In this document: one piece after another, positions 8,312-16,173 of the stretch | Layout: each line of letters begins with the position of its first letter | How positions within the stretch are numbered: position 1 is the stretch's first letter | Assembly: GCA_031269345.1 (NCBI GenBank) | Contig: JAISZH010000025.1 | Coordinates: 1 to 32,709, forward strand | DNA: 32,709 nucleotides | Source: Desulfovibrio sp. | GTDB taxonomy: Bacteria; Desulfobacterota; Desulfovibrionia; Desulfovibrionales; Desulfovibrionaceae | Reading direction: 5' to 3' | Position numbers and translations under genes: made by a program | The notes under the pieces: generated by a model | What the model saw: the letters and a program-made list of their open reading frames with translations, nothing else | Told to the model about the DNA's origin: nothing | The model's database searches: none

Positions 8312-8959
8312 TCAGGCGGTTTTGCGCCTGGCGGCGAAAGCGCGGCCGTAGCGTTCATATTCGCTGAAAATGCAGCCGCAGTATCGTTGGCGGTAGAGGT
8401 CCCACTCCCTGGAAAGTCGCTGGCCGTCTTTCCAGAAAACTCTGAAGTCTTCATAAACGAAGGTTGTTTTTTCGGAGGCCGCGGCCTCAAAGCCCAAAGA
8501 GCGGATTAATTCGTGGTCCTGATGGCGGGAATAGAGAAGAGTGCTGCAATAGGCGTCGTAGCCGAGTTTTTTGGCGAGTTTCGCGCATTTTTCAAGGCGC
8601 AGGCCCAGGCAGAACGCGCAACGTTCTTCCTCCCGCCCGGAGACGGCCCTGATCCAGGGGACGGGGTCCGCGGCCGGGGGCAGAGGGAAAGCCGTATTTT
8701 TTCCGCTCGGGCGCGGATCGCGGCAAAGCCAGGGGTCGTTTGGGACCGATTCTTCCGGGCTCAGATCATCGGCGAGCAACAAAGGTGTCGAGAGGCGTTC
8801 GGCGGCCAGTACCGCCGCTTCGCGGCGCGCCATGTATTCGCTCAAAGGCTGGATGTTGGGATTGAAGAACAGCCCGCATATCTGGTGCCCGCTCTGGATC
8901 AGGCGCTGAAAAACAACGATGGAACAGGGCCCGCAGCACACATGGACGAGGATGCGCAT
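8312..8959 (-). CDS. queH: Epoxyqueuosine reductase QueH (DUF208)
   Basis: This 215-residue protein starts MRILVHVCCGPCSIVVFQRL. The adjacent Cys pair and CGPC motif are diagnostic of QueH, which catalyses the last step of queuosine synthesis in tRNA anticodons using an Fe-S and metal site. Further conserved Cys are in ERCAFCLGLRLEKCAK and RQRYCGCIFSEYER, and YCSTLLYSRHQDHELI is also characteristic. ATG at 8959 replaces a longer frame whose first 36 residues have no family counterpart and would overlap cheV. It lies 13 bases after cheV and four bases before hemW. Confidence 0.9.
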   Translation of the reverse strand: MRILVHVCCGPCSIVVFQRLIQSGHQICGLFFNPNIQPLSEYMARREAAVLAAERLSTPLLLADDLSPEESVPNDPWLCRDPRPSGKNTAFPLPPAADPVPWIRAVSGREEERCAFCLGLRLEKCAKLAKKLGYDAYCSTLLYSRHQDHELIRSLGFEAAASEKTTFVYEDFRVFWKDGQRLSREWDLYRQRYCGCIFSEYERYGRAFAARRKTA

Positions 8960-8972
8960 GGCGGGGATTGCG

Positions 8973-9926
8973 TCAGGAGGCCTGGACTTCGGTTTTTCGG
9001 ATGAGTTCCAGAATTTTCTCCCGCAGGTGCTCAAGGTCCGGTTTGGTGAACTGGGCGTCCGCGCCAACGGATACCCCTTTGTGCGCGAGAGTTTGCGAGA
9101 TAATTGAGGAGAACAGGGCCACCGGCAATTTTTTCAGTTCAGGGTCATCCTTGATTTTTTTGCACAGGACGAAGCCGTCCATCTGCGGCATCTCAATGTC
9201 TGAAATGATCGCCTGCACGTAGTCGCGCACCGTTTTTTTCTCGTCATGGGCCTTGCTTTTCAAACCGTTCAGGAGCTTCCAGGCGTCTTCCCCGCTGACC
9301 GCCTGAACCACGCTGAAGGGGCCGGATTTTTCCAGCAGGCTTTTTACCAGATGGCGTATGCTGCCGGAATCGTCGGCGTGCAGGATGGTGTACGTTTCGC
9401 CTTCCCCGCCGCTGTATTCCTCGGCATGGGAAAGATGGACGGCCAGGGAGGGGTCGATGTCCGCGACTATGTTTTCTATGTCCAGAAGGAAAACCACCCT
9501 GCTGTCCAGGCGTACCACGCCGGTAATGGAGTTGTGGCTCATGTTCTGCAGGAAAAGTCCGGGTTCTTCCACGTCCTTCCAGCTCAGGCGGTGGATGCGG
9601 TTTACTCCGGACACCTGAAAGGCGGTGATGATGCCGTTCAACTCCGTGACGATGATTTTGGCTTCGTGTGCCGGCACCTTGATTTTCCCCAGGTAGAATG
9701 CGAGGTCCACCAGGGGCACGACTTTCCCGTCGCGGTGGGAAAAAGCGCCGAGCACCGAGGGGTGGCGCATCTGGGGCATGGCCGTAACAGGCTGGAGACG
9801 GATGATTTCCACGACCTTGGCGACGTTGATGCCGTAATGGCCGCTGTAATTCGGCTCGTCAATGTGGAACTCGACTATCTCAAGCTCGTTGGTGCCGGAT
9901 TCGATCGGAAGGGTACTTTGACTCAT
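8973..9926 (-). CDS. cheV: CheV-type chemotaxis coupling protein (CheW + receiver)
   Basis: This 317-residue protein has an N-terminal CheW domain (about 14-165; HYGINVAKVVEIIR, GAFSHRDGKVVPLVDL) and a C-terminal receiver domain (about 178-310) with Asp185-Asp186 and phospho-acceptor Asp243 in AIISDIEMPQMDG, and FTKPD carrying the conserved Lys. CheV couples methyl-accepting receptors to CheA and is tuned by phosphorylation. No other chemotaxis gene is adjacent, which is common for cheV. A GGATC-type ribosome-binding site precedes the ATG. It is followed closely by queH. Confidence 0.93.
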   Translation of the reverse strand: MSQSTLPIESGTNELEIVEFHIDEPNYSGHYGINVAKVVEIIRLQPVTAMPQMRHPSVLGAFSHRDGKVVPLVDLAFYLGKIKVPAHEAKIIVTELNGIITAFQVSGVNRIHRLSWKDVEEPGLFLQNMSHNSITGVVRLDSRVVFLLDIENIVADIDPSLAVHLSHAEEYSGGEGETYTILHADDSGSIRHLVKSLLEKSGPFSVVQAVSGEDAWKLLNGLKSKAHDEKKTVRDYVQAIISDIEMPQMDGFVLCKKIKDDPELKKLPVALFSSIISQTLAHKGVSVGADAQFTKPDLEHLREKILELIRKTEVQAS

Positions 9927-10026
9927 TGGCTTGATCCTTGATTGTATGCGCTTTTCTTTCGATCAGAATATTTCTTTGGGTCATCGGCTTTATCCCGGAG
10001 CGTGTCAACTTCAGGAGTTGACGCGC

Positions 10027-10060
10027 CCCGGCAAGGATTTGCCCGCAAATCATTGCCGGG
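10027..10060. repeat. GGCAAGGATTTG hairpin, copy 1
   Basis: This is an inverted repeat with 15-base arms (14 of 15 pair) around a CCCG loop. The arm sequence CGGCAAGGATTTG recurs as a perfect hairpin at 12473-12502, on the other side of the permease/ATPase gene. Confidence 0.7.
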
Positions 10061-10088
10061 CGGTTCACTCATTTCATTTGTGAACCGC
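10060..10088. repeat. GCGGTTCAC hairpin, copy 1
   Basis: GCGGTTCAC and GTGAACCGC pair around an 11-base loop. A near-identical unit lies about 257 bases downstream (around 10318-10347) with one arm mismatch, so the intergenic region carries a duplicated palindrome. Confidence 0.65.
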
Positions 10089-10211
10089 TCCAGAGCATTT
10101 TACCTTCGAGATGATGCACCCGGCCTTCTCCAGCTTACACCCGCTTCGGCGTTTAACCGCGCAAATAAATTGCGCTTACGCCTTCGCGGCGGACGTCCGC
10201 TCTCGCGGCCG

Positions 10212-10242
10212 CCAGAGCAATTTCGAAGTGAAATCGCTCTGG
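10212..10242. repeat. CCAGAGC-AATTTC inverted repeat
   Basis: CCAGAGCAATTTC pairs with the downstream GAAATCGCTCTGG with one mismatch, around a short GAAGT-type loop. No function is evident. Confidence 0.55.
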
Positions 10243-10317
10243 TACGCTGTAACGCTTGAAAACGCATATCGAACAGTGTGCTGCCGCCGGGCGGACAAGC
10301 CCGGCGCGCCGCGCAGA

Positions 10318-10347
10318 GCGGTTCACTCGTTTCATTCGTGAACTGCT
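10318..10347. repeat. GCGGTTCAC hairpin, copy 2
   Basis: GAGCGGTTCAC / GTGAACTGCTC is a diverged second copy of the 10060-10088 palindrome, with the loop almost the same (TCGTTTCATTC versus TCATTTCATTT). Confidence 0.6.
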
Positions 10348-10535
10348 CTGGACGGGATACGCTTGTTTACTGTAATCTGGCATATTTTTCCAGCCTTGAC
10401 AAGGCGCGTCCCGGAGTATATCCAAGCCGCAGCAACAGGGGACGATAATTTGTTCACGCCTTTGCCCCGCTTCAAAACCCTCCTCCGCGCGGTTTCTTTA
10501 CCGGACGGGGCGCAGCCGGGCCGGAGAAAGAATTT

Positions 10536-12470
10536 TTGTCCGGTCTGAAAGAAAGGGCGGCGCTCTTCCACGCGGCCGGATTGTTTTTTTGTCTGTTGTC
10601 CGCGTTTTTCGCCTGTTCTTTCGGACCCCTTGATATTCCGTCTTCCGCTGTTTTCCGGACGATTGCCTCGTTATTTTCCGATATTGACCTCCCGGATTTG
10701 CTTGAGACAGGATCCGCGCAAGGACTCGGCGGGTTTATTGACGCGCGGGCTTTGTGTCTTGTGGTGCTTGACATACGTTTGCCGCGCGTAATTTTGGCCA
10801 TGGCCTCCGGGGCGGGGCTGGCGCTTTCCGGAGCCGTTTTCCAGGCTGTTTTGCGCAATCCTCTGGCCGATCCCTTTACCCTGGGCGTATCCGGGGGAGC
10901 GGCCTTCGGGGCCGCTTTAGCCATAAGCCTCGGGCTGACCGGGGCTTTCAACGGGTTCGGGCTTCCGCTCATCGCCTTTGTTTTCGCCGCTCTCGCCCTT
11001 GGCTGCGTGCTTATGCTCGGGCGGATCGGCGGAGGTCTGCGCCCGGAAACCCTGGTGCTGGGCGGAGTGGTCGTTTCCGCCTTTCTGGCCGCGCTCATCG
11101 CTTTGGTCAAGGCCTTGGACGAATCCTCCGTCACCGGCATTGTTTTTTGGATCATGGGCAGTTTTCAAGGGAGGGGATGGCGGGACATCTTCCTGATGCT
11201 GCCCGGTTTTTTACTCGGGTCGCTTCCGGTGCTGCTTTGCGCGAGGCAGGCGGACATGCTCGGCCTTGGGGACAACGAGGCCAGGCAGATGGGTCTGAAC
11301 TCCTCCCGGCTGCGTCTGCTTCTTTTGCTTTGCGCCGGGGCGGTTACGGCAAGCTGCGTGGCCGTGTCCGGCATTATCGGTTTCGTGGGGCTTGTGGTGC
11401 CGCATCTTGTGCGCATGGTTCTGGGGGCGGAACACCGCCGGGTTTTTCCGGCTTCGATTTTATGCGGCGCCCTGCTTCTGCTCTGGTCGGACACAGCCGC
11501 GCGAACCCTGCCGCCGGGCGGTGTGGAACTGCCGGTAGGCGTGATTACCGCTCTTTTCGGCGGACCTTTTTTCTGTGTTATTCTCGGAAAAAAACAGGGA
11601 CGGGCGGTGGGACGGCGTGAGGAACGCGCGGGCGCGAAGGTTTTGCGCCAAGTGCCGGCTCTGCCGGGAGCGGGGCTGGGGAGGCAGGCCAAAGGCGGGG
11701 AAATATGTTGCTCCGGCTTGAGCTTTGCCTATAAAAGCGGCGCCCCGGTCCTGGACGGGGTCAGCCTGCGCGTTTGCCCCGGAGAATTCGCGGGTCTGCT
11801 GGGCCCGAACGGGAGCGGCAAGAGCACTCTGCTTTTATGTTTAAGCGGCCTTCTCAAAAAGGGGCGGACGGGGAAGATTCTGATCTCGGGCGAGGATATC
11901 GCCGCCCTGCCGGAGAAAAAAAGGGCCTTGCTTGTGTCTTGTCTGCCGCAACGGCCGGAATTTGTCCCTCCTCTGAGCGCCTTTTCCCTGGCCCTGATGG
12001 GCAGGTATGCCCGCACCTCTTTTCTTGGCGCGTACGGCGCGGAGGATCGGGCCATCGCCATGTCCGCCCTCGCGGAAACAGGAGCGGCTTATCTGGCGGA
12101 GCGGTATGCGGACAGCCTGTCCGGGGGGGAATTGCAGAGGGTGCTTATGGCGAGGACCCTGGCCCAGGACGCGACGGTGCTGCTTCTGGACGAGGCCACG
12201 GCCGGCCTGGACCCGGCCTTCGCCCGGTCCTTGCCGGAAGCGCTGGCTTTGCGCAACAAAAAAACCGGTCTGACGGTGCTTGCCGCCATGCATGACCTGA
12301 ATTTGGCCGCCCTGTTCTGCGATCGCCTGATTTTCCTGAAAGAGGGAAGAATTATGGCCGACGGTCCCACGCTGGAAGTTTTTAACGCGCAGACGCTGCA
12401 CTCCGTTTTCTCCTGCGATTTCTGCGTGATAAACCATCCGCGTCTCGGCAGGCCGCAGGTGTTGCTGTAA
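10536..12470 (+). CDS. Fused FecCD/BtuC-type permease and FecE/BtuD-type ATPase
   Basis: This single 644-residue frame joins two usually separate subunits of a siderophore/heme/cobalamin importer. Residues 1-350 are a FecCD-family permease with multiple membrane helices, including LDIRLPRVILAMASGAGLALSGAVFQ (split here by position 79-104) and IIGFVGLVVPHLVRM (280-294). After a polar linker (351-387) comes an ATPase with Walker A GPNGSGKST (423-431), signature LSGGE (528-532), Walker B VLLLDE (548-553) and H-loop His586. The start is TTG at 10536 with GGAGAAAG seven bases upstream. No periplasmic binding protein or outer-membrane receptor adjoins it, so the ligand is open. Palindromic repeats lie on both sides. 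Confidence 0.92.
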   Translation: MSGLKERAALFHAAGLFFCLLSAFFACSFGPLDIPSSAVFRTIASLFSDIDLPDLLETGSAQGLGGFIDARALCLVVLDIRLPRVILAMASGAGLALSGAVFQAVLRNPLADPFTLGVSGGAAFGAALAISLGLTGAFNGFGLPLIAFVFAALALGCVLMLGRIGGGLRPETLVLGGVVVSAFLAALIALVKALDESSVTGIVFWIMGSFQGRGWRDIFLMLPGFLLGSLPVLLCARQADMLGLGDNEARQMGLNSSRLRLLLLLCAGAVTASCVAVSGIIGFVGLVVPHLVRMVLGAEHRRVFPASILCGALLLLWSDTAARTLPPGGVELPVGVITALFGGPFFCVILGKKQGRAVGRREERAGAKVLRQVPALPGAGLGRQAKGGEICCSGLSFAYKSGAPVLDGVSLRVCPGEFAGLLGPNGSGKSTLLLCLSGLLKKGRTGKILISGEDIAALPEKKRALLVSCLPQRPEFVPPLSAFSLALMGRYARTSFLGAYGAEDRAIAMSALAETGAAYLAERYADSLSGGELQRVLMARTLAQDATVLLLDEATAGLDPAFARSLPEALALRNKKTGLTVLAAMHDLNLAALFCDRLIFLKEGRIMADGPTLEVFNAQTLHSVFSCDFCVINHPRLGRPQVLL

Positions 12471-12472
12471 TT

Positions 12473-12502
12473 CGGCAAGGATTTGCGTGCAAATCCTTGC
12501 CG
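12473..12502. terminator. GGCAAGGATTTG hairpin, copy 2 (possible terminator)
   Basis: CGGCAAGGATTTG-CGTG-CAAATCCTTGCCG is a perfect 13-bp stem with a four-base loop, starting two bases after the stop codon of the permease/ATPase fusion. Position suits a terminator or RNA-stabilising hairpin. No T-run follows, and the same arms occur at 10027, so it may instead be a dispersed repeat. Confidence 0.6.
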
Positions 12503-12630
12503 GGCGTTCCATACCCATACGCCACCCCAATTCGCTTTCTATCGAAAGCAAACCGGCGTCAAGCGTGGAGTGCCCGGCGGGACGGCGGAAACGCATGGAG
12601 AACATCAAAAAGGCAGCAGGGACCGTCATG

Positions 12631-12707
12631 CCCATGCGTCTTGCGCTTGGGCATGGTCGGGCTATCCGGCCTGAAGGCCGGGGGCTCAAACCGTAAAGGA
12701 AGCTCAG
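12631..12707 (+). repeat. 159-bp hairpin element, copy A (internally deleted)
   Basis: Copy A keeps the left CCCATGCGTCTTGCGC segment and the right end TCGGGCTATCCGG...CCGTAAAGGAAGCTCAG of the element but lacks the two middle hairpins. It ends exactly at the ATG of the thioesterase gene and provides its ribosome-binding site. Confidence 0.85.
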
Positions 12708-13181
12708 ATGACGCAGGGAAAGACTGTTGGGGAAAGCGCCACCATTATGCACCATCTGCCGATGCCCGACGAGACCAATGTCGCCGGCTCGGTCCACGGC
12801 GGGTATCTGCTGAAGCTGATAGACAACGCGGGCGGCGTAGCCGCCTGCCGTCACGCCAGGGCCCACCCGGTGACGGCCTCTTTGGAGCGGATGGATTTTC
12901 TCTCGGCGATTTATCCGGGCGAGTTGATCATCCTGAAGTCCTCCGTAAATTTTGCGGGCAAAACTTCCATGGAGGTCGGAGTGCGCGTGGAAGTCGAGCA
13001 TCTGCTGAGCGGCGCGGTCCGGCATGCCGCCACCTGTTATCTCACCTATGTGGCCATAGACGGTCAGGGAAAGCCTTGTGAGGTGCCGCCTCTGGTTGTG
13101 GTTTCGGAAGTTGAGCGGCGGCGTTATGCCGAAGCGCTGGAGCGAAGGCGGGCCAGGGATGCGGCGCGATCAGGGCTTTAA
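12708..13181 (+). CDS. Hotdog-fold acyl-CoA thioesterase, YciA/BACH-like
   Basis: This 157-residue protein has a single hotdog domain. The motif DETNVAGSVHGGYLLKLIDNAGGVAACRHA holds the conserved N-x-x-G-x-x-x-G-G and catalytic Asp region of the acyl-CoA hydrolase (YciA/BFIT) family. Then come VTASLERMDFLSAIYPGELIILKSSVNFAGKTSMEVGVRV (the second half of the fold) and a charged C-terminal helix. The family hydrolyses acyl-CoA thioesters in the cytoplasm. The ATG follows AAAGGAAGCTCAG from repeat copy A. Substrate length cannot be told from sequence. Confidence 0.88.
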   Translation: MTQGKTVGESATIMHHLPMPDETNVAGSVHGGYLLKLIDNAGGVAACRHARAHPVTASLERMDFLSAIYPGELIILKSSVNFAGKTSMEVGVRVEVEHLLSGAVRHAATCYLTYVAIDGQGKPCEVPPLVVVSEVERRRYAEALERRRARDAARSGL

Positions 13182-13210
13182 GGAAGCGCCGGTTGGAAGC
13201 GTTTCAGCGA
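13182..13210. other. Short spacer before repeat copy B
   Basis: These 29 bases separate the thioesterase stop from the repeat element. It contains AAGGAAGCGCCGG, a near-copy of the element's ribosome-binding end, but no start codon follows at useful spacing. Confidence 0.3.
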
Positions 13211-13368
13211 ACCAAGAAAGTAGCATGGGCCTTCAGGCCCATGCGTCTTGCGCGTGGCGGGGTTTGGACCCCGCCCAAGCTTACGCCCGTACGGATACCC
13301 CGCCCTTCAGGGCGGGGTCGGGCTATCCGGCCTGAAGGCCGGGGTCTCAAACCGTAAAGGAAGCTCAG
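13211..13368 (+). repeat. 159-bp hairpin element, copy B (full)
   Basis: Four perfect stem-loops with four-base loops follow one another: CATGGGCC-TTCA-GGCCCATG (13224-13243), GGCGGGGT-TTGG-ACCCCGCC (13256-13275), CCCCGCCC-TTCA-GGGCGGGG (13298-13317) and CCGGCC-TGAA-GGCCGG (13327-13342). The element starts ACCAAGAAAGTAGCATGG and ends AAAGGAAGCTCAG directly before an ATG. Confidence 0.95.
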
Positions 13369-13450
13369 ATGACGTCCAATGCGGTTGATCGCAAAATTGC
13401 CGCACTTCTCCCCGGCGCGCGGATTGTGGGGCGTTCCTCATACGGCTTTA
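13369..13450 (+). pseudogene. Possible truncated gene start after repeat copy B
   Basis: An ATG at 13369 sits at perfect spacing after the repeat's ribosome-binding site and opens MTSNAVDRKIAALLPGARIV. About 26 codons later the frame runs into the 3' end of the oppositely oriented activase gene and is no longer plausible beyond that, though it stays open to 13659. It may be the 5' remnant of a gene cut when the glycyl-radical cluster was placed here, or a short peptide gene. I do not recognise the product. Confidence 0.35.
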
Positions 13451-14365
13451 CGCGCCGAACGCTTCGGAAGGTAAAACGGCCTTCAGCCCGTGCCGGGCAA
13501 AGCCCGCAAGCGTCTCTTCCAACTTGCCCGGTCCGTAAGATTGAAAAGGTGGAAGCTCCCGGCGCAGAGCGCCGTATTTGCCGCTGCCGAAAGCATGATA
13601 GGGCAGAACGTCCACCTCGTCTCTGCCGAAGTCACGCAACAGCGCCGCCAGGGCGATAATATTCTCCTCGGAATCGTTGGCGCCGGGAACGAGCGGCATC
13701 CTGACGCGCAACGGGACCCCGGAGTTCAACGCCTCGCGCAAATTATCCAGGATCAGGCGGTTGCCCCGGCCGGTCAACCTGCGGTGCGCTTCCGGGTCCA
13801 TATGCTTGCAGTCAAAAAGGATCAAATCCGCCAGAGCCGGCACCCGGCTGAACTGTTCGGCCGGACAGCAGCCGCAGGTATCGACGCAGACATGATACCC
13901 CTCATTGCGGCAAGCCTCCAGCAAGGCAAAGAAAAACTCTCCTCCGCAGACAGGCTCGCCCCCGCCGAACGTCACGCCGCCACCTGAATTTCTGTAGAAC
14001 AACTCGTCCTTGCGCACCACCCGCATGGCCTCTTCCACACGCATCTCCGCGCCGGACATGACCCGCGCCCCGGCGGGGCAGACGGATGCGCAGGCGCCGC
14101 AGTCGCGGCAAAGATTCACATCCCGGTTGTAGCGGCCGTTTTTTGCCGTCACGGCCATGTGCGGACAGACTGCGGCGCACCGCCCGCAGCCGCTGCACAG
14201 GTTCTCAAACACCAGAAGCTGCGGCAGGAAACTTTGCGATTCGGGATTGCTGCACCACAGGCATCGCAAGGGGCATCCCTTGAGAAAAATGGTGCTGCGC
14301 AAGCCCGGACCGTCCTCGGTGGACATGCGCTGTATATTGTAAATAATGCCTGTCAAGTGTTCCAT
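13448..14365 (-). CDS. Glycyl radical enzyme activase 1 (radical SAM, two extra ferredoxin clusters)
   Basis: This 305-residue activase abstracts the alpha-hydrogen of a GRE glycine using S-adenosylmethionine. It has DGPGLRSTIFLKGCPLRCLWC with Cys31, Cys35 and Cys38 for the SAM cluster. Two ferredoxin-type CxxCxxCxxxC sets follow (Cys57/60/63/67 and Cys86/89/92/96), then SGGGVTFGGGEP and DTCG. This layout matches activases of class CutD/HpdA/BssD type, not the short PflA. ATG at 14365 lacks a close ribosome-binding site. An in-frame CTG at 14380 sits at ideal spacing after repeat copy C. It is downstream of the sigma-54 activator gene and apart from both GREs, so which one it activates is unclear. 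Confidence 0.92.
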   Translation of the reverse strand: MEHLTGIIYNIQRMSTEDGPGLRSTIFLKGCPLRCLWCSNPESQSFLPQLLVFENLCSGCGRCAAVCPHMAVTAKNGRYNRDVNLCRDCGACASVCPAGARVMSGAEMRVEEAMRVVRKDELFYRNSGGGVTFGGGEPVCGGEFFFALLEACRNEGYHVCVDTCGCCPAEQFSRVPALADLILFDCKHMDPEAHRRLTGRGNRLILDNLREALNSGVPLRVRMPLVPGANDSEENIIALAALLRDFGRDEVDVLPYHAFGSGKYGALRRELPPFQSYGPGKLEETLAGFARHGLKAVLPSEAFGA

Positions 14366-14380
14366 CGCGTTCGGCTTCAG

Positions 14381-14539
14381 CTGAGCTTCCTTTACGGTTT
14401 GGGACCCCGGCCTTCAGGCCGGATAGCCCGACCCCGCCCTGAAGGGCGGGGTATCCGTACGGGCGGAAACCTGGGCGGGGTCCAAACCCCGCCCAAGCGC
14501 AAGACGCATGGGCCTGAAGGCCCATGCTACCTTCTTGGT
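14381..14539 (-). repeat. 159-bp hairpin element, copy C (full)
   Basis: This is a full copy in minus orientation with the same four stem-loops as copy B. It fills the whole gap between the sigma-54 activator and activase 1. The activator's last codons and TAG stop (14527-14529) are read from the element's first bases, and its AAAGGAAGCTCAG end precedes a CTG, not the ATG seen in other copies. Confidence 0.95.
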
Positions 14540-16086
14540 CCAGCCGCCTCCCTCCGGGAGGCGTGCAGACCCAACTCCCGCATTTTTCTGTACAGCTTGT
14601 TGCGCGAAATGCCCAACACCCGCGCTGCCAGCGTTTTATTATATTCCGTGCGTTTCAGGGCGGCCTGCAGGGCTTGGCGCTCGCTTCGGGCGCCAGCGCC
14701 CGCCAGGGTTTCATTCCCGGGAAAAAAGAGACTGACGGCGGCTTCTTCCGGGGCTTCAACGCCCTTGTTGCGAAATTCCCGGTGGAATTCCCGCAGAAAG
14801 CGCTCCGGCAAATGGTCGGGAGTCAATACGTCTCCCGTATCGCCCAGGCTGTACAGGGCATAGGTCAGCACATTTTTCAGTTCACGGACGTTGCCCCGCC
14901 AGGGATACAGCCTGAACAGCCGGTACACCCCGTTGTCTACGCGTATTTCCTGCGCCCGCTTATGCCCCGCGCCCTGTTCGATAAAATGCCCGGCCAGGAG
15001 GGGAATGTCGCCGACATGCTCGCGTAGCGGGGGCACGACCAGTTCAAGAATGCTCAGGCGATGATAGAGATCCTCACGGAATTTGCCTTCGTCCACGCTT
15101 TTGGCAAGATTTTTGTTGGTGGCCGCGATCAGACGAAAATCAGAATGCAGGCGTCCCGGGTGGGCGAGTTTCTGGATTTCGCCCGTTTCCAGCACACGCA
15201 GGAGTTTGGCCTGCATGGGCAGGGGAAGTTCCCCTATTTCATCCAGAAAGATGCTCCCCCCGTCGGCCAGTTCGAATTTACCCTTCATGCCGCCCGCGCC
15301 GGCCCCGGTAAAGGCGCCCGCCGCATAGCCGAACAGTTCCGACTCCATAAGCTCGTGGGGCAGGGCTGCGCAGTTGACCGTGATGAAGGGTTTGCCGGCC
15401 CTGTCGCCGGCCGAATGCAGGGCCTGGGCCACCAGTTCCTTGCCGGTGCCGCTTTCGCCCAAAACCAGAATCGGCTCGCGGCTTCCGGCAAAGCCGCGTC
15501 CCCTTTTTTTCATGGTCCGCATGGCTTCGCTTTCACCCACAATGCTTTCGAAGGTATGCAGCATCCCCGCCTTTTTTCGGGATTTTCGCTCGAAATAGCC
15601 CGCCCTTTCCTCCAAATCCCGCACCGCGCCCAGCAACGGCGATAGTTTGTCCCGGTCTATGCCTGCGGAAATGCTTTCAATAATTACTCCGAGCAGGCGG
15701 CCTTCTCCGTTCAGGATGGGATATCTGAAGGAAACCCCCTGGGCGTTGCGCGTGGTCACGCTGGAATTGATGGTTGTTTTGCCGGTGCGGATGGTAGCCA
15801 GAGCCCCCTGCTCCGCAGTGAGAAAAAATTCCGCTACGTGTCTGCCCAGCACTTCCTCCGACAGGCCGAACATTTCACGGAATGCCTTGTTCGCGTAAAT
15901 AAAGTTTCCGTCCGCGGACAACAACGCAATGCCCGTATGCAGCAGTTCAAAAACGCCGCCCTGAGCGTGGGCGGCAAAGTCCATCAGGGCTTCCGAAGTA
16001 TCGAATGTGTATCCGGACACGACTGGCCGCCTCCGTATGCGGACGAACCGGCGCTTAACCAAAACTTTCTTTATGGCCCGAAGCAT
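14527..16086 (-). CDS. PAS-domain sigma-54-dependent transcriptional activator
   Basis: This 519-residue enhancer-binding protein has an N-terminal PAS domain (about 42-145; GIALLSADGNFIYANKAFREMFG). The AAA+ domain (about 180-410) has Walker A GESGTGKE (210-217), the sigma-54 contact loop GAFTGA (257-262) and Walker B GGSIFLDE. A Fis-type helix-turn-helix near the C-terminus reads LQAALKRTEYNKTLAARVLGISRNKLYRKMRELGL. The PAS domain suggests direct sensing of a small molecule, perhaps the GRE substrate (inference). The start is uncertain: the ATG at 16086 has a ribosome-binding site too close, and the basic first 20 residues are atypical. It lies between the two activase genes and probably drives the -24/-12 promoter ahead of GRE2. 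Its C-terminal residues come from repeat copy C. Confidence 0.93.
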   Translation of the reverse strand: MLRAIKKVLVKRRFVRIRRRPVVSGYTFDTSEALMDFAAHAQGGVFELLHTGIALLSADGNFIYANKAFREMFGLSEEVLGRHVAEFFLTAEQGALATIRTGKTTINSSVTTRNAQGVSFRYPILNGEGRLLGVIIESISAGIDRDKLSPLLGAVRDLEERAGYFERKSRKKAGMLHTFESIVGESEAMRTMKKRGRGFAGSREPILVLGESGTGKELVAQALHSAGDRAGKPFITVNCAALPHELMESELFGYAAGAFTGAGAGGMKGKFELADGGSIFLDEIGELPLPMQAKLLRVLETGEIQKLAHPGRLHSDFRLIAATNKNLAKSVDEGKFREDLYHRLSILELVVPPLREHVGDIPLLAGHFIEQGAGHKRAQEIRVDNGVYRLFRLYPWRGNVRELKNVLTYALYSLGDTGDVLTPDHLPERFLREFHREFRNKGVEAPEEAAVSLFFPGNETLAGAGARSERQALQAALKRTEYNKTLAARVLGISRNKLYRKMRELGLHASRREAAGPRR

Positions 16087-16173
16087 CTCCCTTCAGGGAG
16101 ATTTCCGCTTGGCGCCCGGTTTTGCCGGGCATACTTTCCCGGCAGCCCATCCCTTCAGGAAGGGGCAATCCGC

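Larger units (their letters stand above)
9927..10535. other. Palindrome-dense non-coding region
   Basis: These 609 bases between cheV and the permease/ATPase fusion contain no supported gene. They hold at least seven inverted repeats: GTCAACT/AGTTGAC (10004-10022), the GGCAAGGATTTG hairpin (10027-10060), GCGGTTCAC/GTGAACCGC (10060-10088), GCGCAA/TTGCGC near 10158, GCGGACGTCCGC near 10190, CCAGAGC/GCTCTGG (10212-10242), and a second AGCGGTTCAC/GTGAACTGCT near 10318-10347. GGAGAAAG at 10522-10529 is the ribosome-binding site of the next gene. Confidence 0.7.

Noticed and set aside
12483-12696. Small open frames between the permease/ATPase fusion and the thioesterase
   Set aside because: They run through the hairpin and repeat copy A, lack ribosome-binding sites and have no recognisable features.
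11841-13025. Long minus-strand open frame (about 394 codons)
   Set aside because: It lies antisense to the fused permease/ATPase and the thioesterase, both with clear family motifs. The composition is that of a GC-rich shadow frame.
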